From positions 1 to 34,765 of the forward strand of contig JAZKYH010000074.1 of NCBI GenBank assembly GCA_045612065.1: a stretch of 34,765 bases of DNA, read 5' to 3'. The DNA is from UBA1189 sp045612065. GTDB lineage: Bacteria; Bacteroidota; Bacteroidia; Bacteroidales; Bacteroidaceae. The notes beneath the pieces were generated by a model. That model was not told the origin of the DNA. It saw only the letters and a program-made list of their open reading frames with translations, and did no database searches. Each line of letters opens with the position of its first letter. The first letter of the stretch is position 1. The translations under genes and the position numbers were made by a program. This document shows positions 21,078 through 29,276 of the stretch, piece by piece.

Positions 21078-22151
21078 ATGACACAGCAACTGACCACCGA
21101 ATCTATTGCGCTGCTCGACCGACTCATCGCCACACCCTCCGTGTCGCGCGACGAGGCAGCCACAGCCGACATCATAGAGGAGTTTCTCAAGACCCGCGTC
21201 AAGGGCACCGTGCAACGCATCTACAACAACGTGTACGTGCGTTCACCGCACTGGGACGATGCACGCCCTACGCTGCTGATGAACTCACACCACGACACAG
21301 TGAAGCCCTCGGCATCCTACACCCGCGACCCCTATGCCCCTACCCATGAGGAGGGACGCATCTATGGCCTCGGAAGCAACGACGCTGGTGCCTCAGCGGT
21401 GTCGCTCATCGCGGCCTACCGCTACTATGAAGGCACTCCCCTACCCTTCAACATGCTCCTGGCCATCAGCGCCGAAGAGGAGGTGATGGGCGAGCATGGC
21501 ATGCGTGGATTACTGCCCGAACTGGGACACATTGATATGGCACTTGTGGGAGAGCCCACGGGCATGCAAGCCGCTGTGGGTGAACGCGGACTGGTAGTGA
21601 TGGACTGCGTGGCACACGGAGTACGCGGACATGCAGCACGCAATGAAGGGGTGAACGCCATCGACGTAGCCATCAGGGACATCGAGCGATTGCGCAACTA
21701 CCGCTTCGAACGCCGCTCGGAACTGCTTGGCGACATCAAGATGACGGTAACGCAAATCAATGCCGGCACACAGCACAATGTCATCCCCGACGAGTGCCGC
21801 TTCGTCATCGACATACGCACCACCGACGCCTACACCAATGAGGAGACAGCACGCCTTGTGGACCAACTGCTCGAGTCGGATGCCAAGGAGCGCAGCACAC
21901 GCGTACACGCCTCGGCCATCTATGAGGACCACCCCTTAGTGAAGGCGGCCATAGCCATAGGACGAGATACCTTCGTGTCGCCCACCACATCGGACATGGC
22001 ACTCATGCACGGCATACCCTCACTGAAGATGGGCGTAGGACAATCGGCACGATCGCACGGAGCCGACGAATTTGTCCTCGAAAGCGAAATCATCGAAGGC
22101 ATACAAGTATACCTCGACTACCTGACCTCACTATCCGAGATTTTGAGATAA
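21078..22151 (+). CDS. argE: M20 family deacylase, ArgE-type (acetyl/succinyl-ornithine or citrulline)
   Basis: A 357-residue di-zinc hydrolase of the M20 family: MNSHHDTV (first metal His/Asp), GLGSNDAGAS (bridging Asp), SAEEEVMGEHG (catalytic Glu pair), VGEPTG and the C-terminal GVGQSARSHGADEF (last His). In Bacteroidota, arginine synthesis uses N-succinylated intermediates and the M20 enzyme removes succinate from succinylcitrulline; that use is inferred here. argR and argC lie 6 kb away on the other strand. A repeat-rich 85-base gap precedes it, and a strong terminator follows. Confidence 0.85.
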   Translation: MTQQLTTESIALLDRLIATPSVSRDEAATADIIEEFLKTRVKGTVQRIYNNVYVRSPHWDDARPTLLMNSHHDTVKPSASYTRDPYAPTHEEGRIYGLGSNDAGASAVSLIAAYRYYEGTPLPFNMLLAISAEEEVMGEHGMRGLLPELGHIDMALVGEPTGMQAAVGERGLVVMDCVAHGVRGHAARNEGVNAIDVAIRDIERLRNYRFERRSELLGDIKMTVTQINAGTQHNVIPDECRFVIDIRTTDAYTNEETARLVDQLLESDAKERSTRVHASAIYEDHPLVKAAIAIGRDTFVSPTTSDMALMHGIPSLKMGVGQSARSHGADEFVLESEIIEGIQVYLDYLTSLSEILR

Positions 22152-22153
22152 AC

Positions 22154-22189
22154 AAAAAAAGAGACCATCCATCGACGGTCTCTTTTTTT
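22154..22189. terminator. Bidirectional terminator between argE and DUF3127 genes
   Basis: A run of A then GAGACC (22154-22166) pairs with GGTCTC plus a run of T (22177-22189), giving a 13-base-pair stem with A and T tails usable on both strands. Confidence 0.9.
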
Positions 22190-22211
22190 ATTCATGCCTA
22201 ACGCCTACATT

Positions 22212-22601
22212 TTAGAAGGGCAGGTCGTCAGCCTCGCTCGATGCGTTCATCTGCGGAGCACCGAAGGGATCAGCTACGGGAGGAGGCACAGGGGCACCAG
22301 CAGGAGGTACGGGAGCACCAGCTGCGGGAGCGGTATTGCGGTCCACCTTCCAAGCACGGATATCATTGTACCAACGGCCATTATACTCACGGCTGTCAAT
22401 GTCAAATGACACGGTAAGGGTCTCACCCAATTGGATATTGAACTGTGCGATGCGGTCAGCACCAAACACATTGAACATCATCTTGCGGGGATACTGCTCC
22501 ATGGTTTCGAGCACATACTCCTGAATCTTCCACTCGTTGCCAGCCTTTGACACGCCACCACGCTCGGCAAGCACAGCGATAATCTTTCCTGTTAATTCCA
22601 T
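22212..22601 (-). CDS. DUF3127 protein, SSB-like OB fold with acidic DDLPF tip
   Basis: A 129-residue protein. The N-terminal ~85 residues (MELTGKIIAVLAERGGVSKAGNEWKIQEYVLET...QFNIQLGETLTVSFDIDSREYNGRWYNDIRAWKV) match DUF3127, a Bacteroidota family with an OB-like fold. A Pro/Ala/Gly-rich linker follows (about 90-115). The C-terminus SSEADDLPF closely resembles the acidic tip by which single-stranded DNA-binding proteins recruit partners. A role in single-stranded DNA handling is inferred from this tip and from divergence with dnaN. A weak -7 (TATCTTCG, 22652-22659) lies upstream. Confidence 0.85.
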   Translation of the reverse strand: MELTGKIIAVLAERGGVSKAGNEWKIQEYVLETMEQYPRKMMFNVFGADRIAQFNIQLGETLTVSFDIDSREYNGRWYNDIRAWKVDRNTAPAAGAPVPPAGAPVPPPVADPFGAPQMNASSEADDLPF

Positions 22602-22699
22602 AATGTTTCTGATTTATTGATTTATGATTTATTCGCGTCGTAATCGGAGCGCGAAGATACACCATTCTTGTAAATGATACTAATTTTTCTGCCATTTTT

Positions 22700-22731
22700 T
22701 TTGGCTGACCGAGCAGTTTATGTTACTTTTG
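22700..22731 (+). promoter_or_regulatory. Promoter of dnaN
   Basis: TTTG (22700-22703), 20 bases, TACTTTTG (22724-22731). The leader is about 36 bases to the ATG at 22772. Confidence 0.8.
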
Positions 22732-22771
22732 TAGAAATAAAATGTTCACTAATAGATAAAACATAATTGCT

Positions 22772-23896
22772 ATGAAATTTGTCGTATCCAGCGCAGTGCT
22801 TTACAGCCACTTACAGGCTATTGGCCGCGTTATTAATTCAAAGAGCACACTCCCCATTTTAGAGGATTTCTTATTCAATATCGAAGGTAATAAGTTGTTA
22901 ATCACCGCTTCAGATAACGAGACTACACTTGACACCACGCTTGAGGTTGTTGAGAGCGATGGAGACTACCAGTTTACCATTCCCTCAAAGACTCTGCTCG
23001 ATGCCATCAAGGAGTTGCCCGAGCAACCTATCACATTCGACATCAACCCTCAGTCAATGGAGGTATCAATCCAATACATGAACGGTAAGTATGCCATGGT
23101 GGGTAAATCGGCAGACGAATATCCCATGGCAGCACTTATGGGTGAGAATAGCGTAAGCTTCACCATCGAGGCAGACACATTGCTCGGAGGCATCAACCGC
23201 ACCATCTTCGCTACTGCCGACGATGAGTTGCGCCCCGTAATGAACGGTATCTACTTCGACATTTTCACCGACAATGTCACCCTCGTAGCTTCAGACGGCC
23301 ACAAGCTCGTACGTTACAAGCTCTACAATGCAAGAGGCGAAGAGAAGGCTGCCTTCATCCTCCCCAAGAAGCCGGCTGCACTGCTCAAGAACCTTTTGGC
23401 GAAAGAGGCTGGCGAAATCAAGATTACCTTTGATGACCGCAATGCAACCTTCGAGATGCCCACACACCGCATGATTTGCCGTCTCATCGAGGGCCGTTAC
23501 CCCAACTACAACTCAGTAATTCCACAAAACAATCCTTTCAGAGTAACCATCGACCGCGTGGCAATGCTTAGCGCTTTGCGCCGTGTATCGGTATTCTCAT
23601 CACAGAGCAGCAGCTTGATTAAGTTGCGTATGAGCAACAATGAACTGCTCATCTCTGCACAGGATATCGACTTCTCTACCTCTGCTGAGGAGAAGCTTGC
23701 TTGCGCTTACGAGGGCAACCCCATGAGTATCGGTTTCAAAGCCACCTTCCTCATGGACATCCTCTCTAACATCAATGGCCAAGATGTAGTCATTGAGGTT
23801 TCTGACCCCTCACGTGCAGGTGTGCTTGTGCCCGCTGAGCAAACCGAAAATGAAGAGCTGCTCATGCTTCTCATGCCAATGATGCTCAACGACTAA
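22772..23896 (+). CDS. dnaN: DNA polymerase III subunit beta (sliding clamp)
   Basis: A 374-residue ring-forming clamp. Three clamp folds are visible: MKFVVSSAVLYSHLQAIGRVINSKSTLPILEDFLF (1-36), a middle domain with ATADDELRPVMNGIYFDI, and a C-terminal domain with CRLIEGRYPNYNSVIP. It ends in the usual LLMLLMPMMLND. Length is normal. It is a single-gene unit with its own promoter and terminator, and no dnaA or recF lies beside it. Confidence 0.97.
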   Translation: MKFVVSSAVLYSHLQAIGRVINSKSTLPILEDFLFNIEGNKLLITASDNETTLDTTLEVVESDGDYQFTIPSKTLLDAIKELPEQPITFDINPQSMEVSIQYMNGKYAMVGKSADEYPMAALMGENSVSFTIEADTLLGGINRTIFATADDELRPVMNGIYFDIFTDNVTLVASDGHKLVRYKLYNARGEEKAAFILPKKPAALLKNLLAKEAGEIKITFDDRNATFEMPTHRMICRLIEGRYPNYNSVIPQNNPFRVTIDRVAMLSALRRVSVFSSQSSSLIKLRMSNNELLISAQDIDFSTSAEEKLACAYEGNPMSIGFKATFLMDILSNINGQDVVIEVSDPSRAGVLVPAEQTENEELLMLLMPMMLND

Positions 23897-23913
23897 GAAG
23901 CCCCCAAATATAG

Positions 23914-23947
23914 AATCAGCCACAGAACGTTCTGTGGCTGATTTTTT
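23914..23947. terminator. Terminator after dnaN
   Basis: A perfect 30-base palindrome (arms of 15 bases, 23914-23928 and 23929-23943) is followed by T residues. It sits between convergent dnaN and yqaA-like genes. Confidence 0.9.
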
Positions 23948-23977
23948 ACATCTATCTTTGACACATTTACTCGACTT

Positions 23978-24442
23978 CTACGAGAAGAGTCTTGTCACTC
24001 CGAGAGACGAGAACAACACAATGGCATAGCGGAGAGTACGCCCCACAAGCATGGTAAGATTGGTAGCGAGGGGATGAGAACGCATGATGCCAAGCGTAAC
24101 GAGGATAGCATCCCCCAATATGGGCACCCAACAAAGGAGTCCCATCCATGCGCCCCAACGAGAGACCAAGGCACGAGCACGAAGCATATGCTTGTCTTTG
24201 ATGCGGAAAGTGCGCTGTAACCACTCGGGCGAAGCAATGCGACCAATGCAGTAGCAGGTGATACCTCCCAAGGTGTTACCTGCCGAAGCCGTGAATAGCA
24301 AGGTCCACGGATTGACACCCACAGCGAGGAGTGCAATCATGACCGACTCACTGCTGAAAGGAAGTATGCTACCAGCCAAGAAGGCAGAGATAAACATACC
24401 CCAAGCGCCATAGTTGATTAGAATATCCAGAAGCTGTTCCAT
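23978..24442 (-). CDS. YqaA family (DedA/VTT-like) inner-membrane protein
   Basis: A 154-residue protein with about four hydrophobic segments. The features SAFLAGSILPFSSESVMIALLAVGVNP and ASAGNTLGGITCYCIGRI mark the short YqaA branch of the DedA superfamily, whose members are thought to move lipids or maintain membrane homeostasis. It overlaps the upstream membrane-protein gene by 25 bases (24418-24442), so translation is probably coupled. Confidence 0.85.
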   Translation of the reverse strand: MEQLLDILINYGAWGMFISAFLAGSILPFSSESVMIALLAVGVNPWTLLFTASAGNTLGGITCYCIGRIASPEWLQRTFRIKDKHMLRARALVSRWGAWMGLLCWVPILGDAILVTLGIMRSHPLATNLTMLVGRTLRYAIVLFSSLGVTRLFS

Positions 24443-25353
24443 AGGGATAGGCCCAAGAGAGATAACCAGACAAGCAACACTACGACGAGATAAATGTTCT
24501 TCACCCGATTATCACCCACAGTAAACATTGCCGACCCTATAAGAGCAGCGATCAGCAACACACAAGGGAGCAGCGCTGCTGAGTGAGCGGCAGAGAGCCA
24601 CATAGCCACAAGGAGCACCACGAGGGCACCTATGAGCAGTCGAAAGACTGCACTGGCCTGGAGCCTCATCGTACGGTTAAGAAGAATGCCTATACCACCC
24701 GGAAGAGACATCAGCAGTGCCCACAAGAGTTGGCCCCACCAACCAAAGTTCTCTTGCATTGGGAGCAAGGTGAACATCTCCAGACTACTCACTTGTTCAA
24801 GATAGGACACCACGGCCCCAATCCTACCCGTCAGAAACAACACGCCACACGCCACCCAATAGGGAAAGAGAAGCCCCCACAATGCAGCAAAAAAGGTGCG
24901 CACATGCAATGACTCCATGAACGCTCCACACAACACCAGCCAAGGCAATACCCATAGCAATGGAGGAGCCAAGAGACATAGGATGCCGATGAGCGCAAAG
25001 GTCAAGAAGTAACTCCCCATGGCATCACGCTCGCGGTAGGTCTGCAACAGCACATAGCAAGCTACCGAGAGAAGGGCCACATGCCACCCTGCCCCATGCT
25101 GGGCAAAGAGGTCCGGGACTATGCTGCTGCCCATAAAATAGAGTGTAGCAGGTAGTGTGCTCTTACTGTCGCTCAGCGAGAACTCTCTGTTGACCTTGAC
25201 AAGCAGATAGCCTGCCAAAAGAGAAAGAAGAAGCCAAAGAACACCCGTGAGTGTCTTCTCCTCCACTTGCATACACCACGACACAACACACAGCAAGGCG
25301 GCAATATATGCTGCCGTCTTACTATAAGTTATGAAGTGGATGAGTTTTTTCAT
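24418..25353 (-). CDS. Polytopic membrane protein of unknown function
   Basis: A 311-residue protein with about eight to ten membrane helices and short polar loops (for example IAALLCVVSWCM, LLLSLLAGYLLV, LLAPPLLWVLPWLVLCGAFM, IYLVVVLLVWLSLLGL). I do not recognise the family. The ATG at 25353 shares a base with the purD stop (TGATG); an in-frame TTG one codon earlier is less likely. It lies between purD and the yqaA-like gene with overlaps on both sides, so all three should be one transcript. Confidence 0.8.
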   Translation of the reverse strand: MKKLIHFITYSKTAAYIAALLCVVSWCMQVEEKTLTGVLWLLLSLLAGYLLVKVNREFSLSDSKSTLPATLYFMGSSIVPDLFAQHGAGWHVALLSVACYVLLQTYRERDAMGSYFLTFALIGILCLLAPPLLWVLPWLVLCGAFMESLHVRTFFAALWGLLFPYWVACGVLFLTGRIGAVVSYLEQVSSLEMFTLLPMQENFGWWGQLLWALLMSLPGGIGILLNRTMRLQASAVFRLLIGALVVLLVAMWLSAAHSAALLPCVLLIAALIGSAMFTVGDNRVKNIYLVVVLLVWLSLLGLSLWNSFWIF

Positions 25354-26624
25354 CAAAGAATATCCTTACCGATATCGCTGCGGCAATACATATCCGTGAA
25401 ATGCAATGCCTGAGCATTCTTGAACGAGGTAGCCAATGCCTCCAACTGTGTGTCGCCATAAGAGCTTACGGCAATGACACGTCCGCCATTGGTCACTACC
25501 TGCCCGTCCTTCACCGTAGTACCGGCATGGAAGAGGTAGCTTCCCTCCACCTTGTCGAAACCTGTGATGGGATAGCCCTTGACATAGTCACCGGGGTAGC
25601 CACCCGATACAAGCATCACGCACACGGCACTGCGAGAATCAAACTCGATAGTGCGCTCGCCCAGGTTACCCTCAGCCACACCTTCGAAGAGGTCCACGAT
25701 GTCGCTCTTCAAGCGAAGCATCACGCTCTCGGTCTCGGGGTCACCCATACGCACGTTGTACTCGATAACCATCGGCTCGCCCTTCACATTGATAAGGCCG
25801 AAGAAGATGAAGCCCTTATAGTCGATACCCTCGGCAGCCAAGCCCTCTACAGTGGGGCGCACGATGCGCTCCTCCACCTTCTGCATCCACTCAGCAGTAG
25901 CGAAAGGAACAGGAGAGATTGAACCCATACCACCGGTGTTCAAGCCAGTGTCGCCCTCGCCAATGCGCTTGTAGTCCTTGGCCTCGGGCAAGAGCTTGTA
26001 GTTCTTACCATCGGTGAGCACGAATACCGAGCACTCTACGCCACTGAGGAACTCCTCGATGACTACGCTTGCCGAAGCCGAGCCGAACATACCGCCCAAC
26101 ATCTCGCGGAGCTCCTTCTCAGCCTCCTCGATGGTGTCGAGGATGAGCACACCCTTACCGGCACAGAGGCCATCGGCCTTCAGCACATAGGGAGCCTCCA
26201 AGGTGTGGAGGAAAGCGATACCTTCAGCCAAGGTCTCCTGAGTGAAGGTCTGATAACGCGCTGTGGGAATGTTATGACGCATCATGAAGGCCTTGGCAAA
26301 GTCCTTGCTGCCCTCAAGGGTGGCACCCTCCTTTGAGGGACCGATAACGGGAATGCTCTTCAACTGCTCATCGTCGCGGAAGAAGTCATACACACCCTTC
26401 ACCAAAGGATCCTCAGGGCCTACCACTACCATGTCGATGGCGTTGGCAAGCACAAAGGCCTTGATGCCCTCGAAGTCGGTAGCCGAGAGCGCTACGTTTT
26501 CACCTACTTCGCGTGTACCAGCATTACCGGGAGCGATATACAATTTCTCTACTTTCGGACTTTGGCTTATCTTCCAAGCCAGGGCATGCTCACGTCCGCC
26601 ACTGCCCAACAATAATATTTTCAT
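25353..26624 (-). CDS. purD: Phosphoribosylamine-glycine ligase
   Basis: A 423-residue ATP-grasp enzyme of purine synthesis, joining glycine to phosphoribosylamine. The start at 26624 opens the canonical MKILLLGSGGREHALAWKI. PGNAGT, the GPEDPLVKG and GPSKEGATLEGSK segments, ATP-grasp LKADGLCAGKGV, and NTGGMGSISPVPF all follow in order. The reading frame stays open upstream to 26870 through an AT-rich repeat and the end of the alkaline phosphatase gene, but no conserved sequence lies there. No clear promoter box was seen. Confidence 0.95.
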   Translation of the reverse strand: MKILLLGSGGREHALAWKISQSPKVEKLYIAPGNAGTREVGENVALSATDFEGIKAFVLANAIDMVVVGPEDPLVKGVYDFFRDDEQLKSIPVIGPSKEGATLEGSKDFAKAFMMRHNIPTARYQTFTQETLAEGIAFLHTLEAPYVLKADGLCAGKGVLILDTIEEAEKELREMLGGMFGSASASVVIEEFLSGVECSVFVLTDGKNYKLLPEAKDYKRIGEGDTGLNTGGMGSISPVPFATAEWMQKVEERIVRPTVEGLAAEGIDYKGFIFFGLINVKGEPMVIEYNVRMGDPETESVMLRLKSDIVDLFEGVAEGNLGERTIEFDSRSAVCVMLVSGGYPGDYVKGYPITGFDKVEGSYLFHAGTTVKDGQVVTNGGRVIAVSSYGDTQLEALATSFKNAQALHFTDMYCRSDIGKDIL

Positions 26625-26719
26625 ACGCTTTACTAATTCTATATCGGGGAAATAAATCGTCTTCTCATTTACAGGATACTCCGGTACGATGTTTCTAACA
26701 CAGATGCTCATTTTTTTTG

Positions 26720-26768
26720 AAAATTGAAAATTAAAAATTGAACGTTGAAAATTGTCAATTATCAATTG
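26720..26768. repeat. AT-rich repeat (AATTG/GAAAATT units) reaching into the alkaline phosphatase 3' end
   Basis: Units of GAAAATTGAAAATT and AATTGTCAATTATCAATTG run from the purD leader across the stop codon of the alkaline phosphatase gene. The last codons (AIDN, then TGA) fall within the repeat. Confidence 0.6.
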
Positions 26769-28236
26769 CTCCGTATCCAGCCACCTCGGCAATACGCTTG
26801 GGGATGTCGGTATTGTCCATCTGTCCACAGAAGCTCTCGGCACCATTACCCACAGCAAACACAGGCACATAGGCTGCCGTGTGCGACCCTACGGGCCAGC
26901 TCACCATCGCAATGCGATTAAGTATGCGCACCGCCAAAGCCGAAATAGGCTCGTCACGGTAATAGAGGCTCTCGGCCATCTTCACATTCTTGTCGCCCTT
27001 GAACGAACGCTCATACTCGGCACGCAAGGCATTCTCATCGCGCTCACTCAAGGTGATGGTACCCCAAAAGCCGAAGTTGGCCTTCAAAGCCTCCTTCATC
27101 TGCTCCCAAGTCACGTTATCCTTGCTCTCGTGACGCATGCGGTTAACGATGCGCGAGAAACCCGCCTGACTCACCTTCTGCGCCTGCAAAGCTCCAAAGT
27201 TCAAGGCATAAGAGCCGTTGCCCAAGGTGAAGCCGCCCGTCTCATGGTCGGCAGTGATAATGATGAGTGTCTCCTTGGGATGCTGCTTGTAGAAGTCGTA
27301 AGCCACACGGATGGCATTGTCAAAGTCTACCACCTCAAGCAATGCTGCTGCAGCGTCGTTGGCATGGCAGGCATAGTCAATCTTGCCGCCCTCGACCATG
27401 AGGAAGAAGCCCTCTTTATGCTTGTTGTCATAGAGATGGTCGATAGCAGCAGTCGTTATCTGCGTCAGTGTGAGGTCGCCCTCGCGAGCATCGATAGCAT
27501 AGGGAAGCGTGTTCTCCACCATATCCTCCTTCTGTATCAGCACCACCTTATCCGCCTCGCCATCCAAGCTGGCATACTCGTCGTAGCCACGCACAATGGC
27601 ATAGCCCGCCTCACGGGCAAGGTCGTAGAGGTGCGGAGCAGACGGTTTGTCGGGATTGGTCTTCTCGGCAAGGTCACCGCCCGCAAAGAACTCGAAGCCC
27701 GATGTGGGCAGCTGCGTGCCTATCTCGTAATAGTCGTTGCGACTCTTCTGATGCGCATAGAACGATGCTGGGGTGGCATGATTGATGGTGACACTCGTAG
27801 CCACACCCACCTTGGCACCATAGCGGTGAGCCATCTCTGCAATGCTGGTCACCGCAGCGCCATCATTGGCCACACCGATAGCCCCATTGTAGGTCTTATA
27901 CCCCGTTGCCAAGGCCGTACCTCCCGCAGCCGAGTCGGTAACGTCGCTATTGCCCGAGTACGAAGTGGCAATGCCCGTATAGGGGAACTGCGTGAAGCAA
28001 AGCGGGGTCACGCCCAGCTCGCCGTCACATGAGCAAAGGTAATACTGGGTAGCCACAACTTGGTTCAGCCCCATGCCGTCACCGATGAAATAGAACACAT
28101 ACTTCGGTGCCTTGGCCACCATGGCCATGCAGAAGCAGGCCAACAATACGGTGGTAGAGAATCGACGTGCGGCCTCCCCCCTTCCCCTCCAAAGGAGGGG
28201 TGACTCAGACCATATGGTAACGTTATTTTTTTTCAT
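26755..28236 (-). CDS. Alkaline phosphatase (PhoA family), signal peptide containing a repeat
   Basis: A 493-residue exported phosphomonoesterase. The metal site and nucleophile are intact: FIGDGMG, DVTDSAAGGTA with Ser102, INHATPASFYAH, MVEGGKIDYACHAND, TADHETGGF and a late SHTAAYVPVFAVG. The N-terminus is odd. After MKKNNVTIW come 13 residues (codons 10-22, SESPLLWRGRGEA) encoded by a GC-rich dispersed repeat, and only then a normal signal core (RRFSTTVLLACFCMAMVAKA). No other ATG gives a complete signal peptide, so the repeat is probably translated as part of the n-region. The final four residues come from an AT-rich repeat. argC lies 71 bases upstream on the same strand. Confidence 0.9.
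   Translation of the reverse strand: MKKNNVTIWSESPLLWRGRGEAARRFSTTVLLACFCMAMVAKAPKYVFYFIGDGMGLNQVVATQYYLCSCDGELGVTPLCFTQFPYTGIATSYSGNSDVTDSAAGGTALATGYKTYNGAIGVANDGAAVTSIAEMAHRYGAKVGVATSVTINHATPASFYAHQKSRNDYYEIGTQLPTSGFEFFAGGDLAEKTNPDKPSAPHLYDLAREAGYAIVRGYDEYASLDGEADKVVLIQKEDMVENTLPYAIDAREGDLTLTQITTAAIDHLYDNKHKEGFFLMVEGGKIDYACHANDAAAALLEVVDFDNAIRVAYDFYKQHPKETLIIITADHETGGFTLGNGSYALNFGALQAQKVSQAGFSRIVNRMRHESKDNVTWEQMKEALKANFGFWGTITLSERDENALRAEYERSFKGDKNVKMAESLYYRDEPISALAVRILNRIAMVSWPVGSHTAAYVPVFAVGNGAESFCGQMDNTDIPKRIAEVAGYGAIDN
28171..28209. repeat. GC-rich dispersed repeat inside the alkaline phosphatase gene
   Basis: The reverse complement matches 18074-18112 at about 36 of 39 positions. The length is exactly 13 codons, and the frame is kept on both sides. 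Confidence 0.85.
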
Positions 28237-28263
28237 TTTTATTAACTATGTTCTTTGCATGCT

Positions 28264-28304
28264 ATGTGATCCCCTCTCTTTGGGAGAGGGATAGGGTGAG
28301 GCCT
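28264..28304. repeat. CCCTCTCTTTGGGAGAGGG-type palindromic repeat
   Basis: The stem CCCTCTC/GAGAGGG is followed by GATAGGGTGAGGCC. It fills the gap between argC and the alkaline phosphatase gene and is related in style, though not in exact sequence, to the repeats around the Omp85 gene. Confidence 0.6.
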
Positions 28305-28307
28305 CCC

Positions 28308-29276
28308 TTAATAAGCTGTCGCCTTGAGGTTCAATCCCGTTGTCTCTTCAAGGTTGAACAAGAGGTTCATGTTGTGCACCGCCTGTCCGCTCGCACCCTT
28401 CAGCAAGTTGTCGATGCATGAGGTAATGAGCAGCATATCGCCATGCTTCTCCAAATGTATCAGGCATTTGTTAGTATTGACCACCTGTTTGAGGTCAATA
28501 TTGTCGGGAGTGATGTGCGTGAACGAGTCCTTGGCATAGTAGTCCACATAGAGCTGCGTGAGCTCCTCGAGAGACACCTTGTTCTTCACCATGATGGTGC
28601 AGAAGATGCCACGGGTGAAGTTACCGCGATAGGGCACAAAGTGAACGCCCGCCTTGAAACTGCTCTGCAATTGCTCCAGCGACTCGCGTATCTCGGGCAG
28701 GTGCTGGTGCACGAAGGGCTTGTAGATGCTCACATTGTTGTCGCGCCAGCTGAAGGTAGTCATCGAAGAGGCTTTATGTCCCGTGCCCGTGCTACCGATG
28801 ATGGCATGCACATAGATATCGTCATTGAGCATGAGGTTCTTCGCCAAGGGGAGCAAGCCGAGGGTGATACAGGTGGCAAAGCTACCCGGGTTGGCCACGA
28901 AGCGGCTCTTGCAGATGGCACGGCGGTTCAGCTCGGGCAGACCGTAGATAAACTCATCATCGCCCGCCTTAAGACGGTATTCGCGCGAGAAGTCAATAAT
29001 CTTCAGCTTCTCGGGAATCTCGTGAGTCTCCATAAACTGACGGCTCTCCTCGGCCGAGGTGATGAGGAAGAGCAGGTCAATCTTGTCCAGCTCGGGCTCT
29101 TCGGAGAACACCAGGTCGGTCTCACCATAGAGTCCGCGGTGCACCTCGTGAATCTGCTGTCCACTGTTACCACGTCCCGTGATGAACATCAACTGCACAT
29201 CGGGATGGTTGAGCAACAAACGAATCAGTTCACCGCCAGCAAATCCGGCACCTTCAATAATTCCAGTCTTTATCAT
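28308..29276 (-). CDS. argC: N-acyl-glutamyl-phosphate reductase ArgC with Ser at the catalytic Cys position
   Basis: A 322-residue NADPH-dependent reductase of arginine synthesis; Bacteroidota are expected to use the succinylated substrate. The Rossmann start MIKTGIIEGAGFAGGELIRLL, IYGLPELNRR, the SWRDNN segment, HQH at 190-192 and the end KHGDMLLITSCIDNLLKGASGQAVHNMNL are all in place. The active-site motif normally reads NPGC; here it is NPGS, with Ser132 encoded by AGC at 28881-28883. A Cys is present at 136, but that position is not the nucleophile in the family. The start overlaps the argR stop (ATGA), so the two are coupled. The enzyme may be weakened, altered or inactive. Confidence 0.88.
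   Translation of the reverse strand: MIKTGIIEGAGFAGGELIRLLLNHPDVQLMFITGRGNSGQQIHEVHRGLYGETDLVFSEEPELDKIDLLFLITSAEESRQFMETHEIPEKLKIIDFSREYRLKAGDDEFIYGLPELNRRAICKSRFVANPGSFATCITLGLLPLAKNLMLNDDIYVHAIIGSTGTGHKASSMTTFSWRDNNVSIYKPFVHQHLPEIRESLEQLQSSFKAGVHFVPYRGNFTRGIFCTIMVKNKVSLEELTQLYVDYYAKDSFTHITPDNIDLKQVVNTNKCLIHLEKHGDMLLITSCIDNLLKGASGQAVHNMNLLFNLEETTGLNLKATAY

Noticed and set aside
26625..26870. Upstream extension of purD (82 more codons)
   Set aside because: The extension crosses an AT-rich repeat and the end of the neighbouring gene. The canonical PurD N-terminus begins at 26624.
26752..28032. Long open frame (426 codons) on the plus strand
   Set aside because: It lies fully opposite the alkaline phosphatase gene, which has all active-site motifs. 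GC-rich codon bias leaves the opposite strand open; the product has no recognisable fold.
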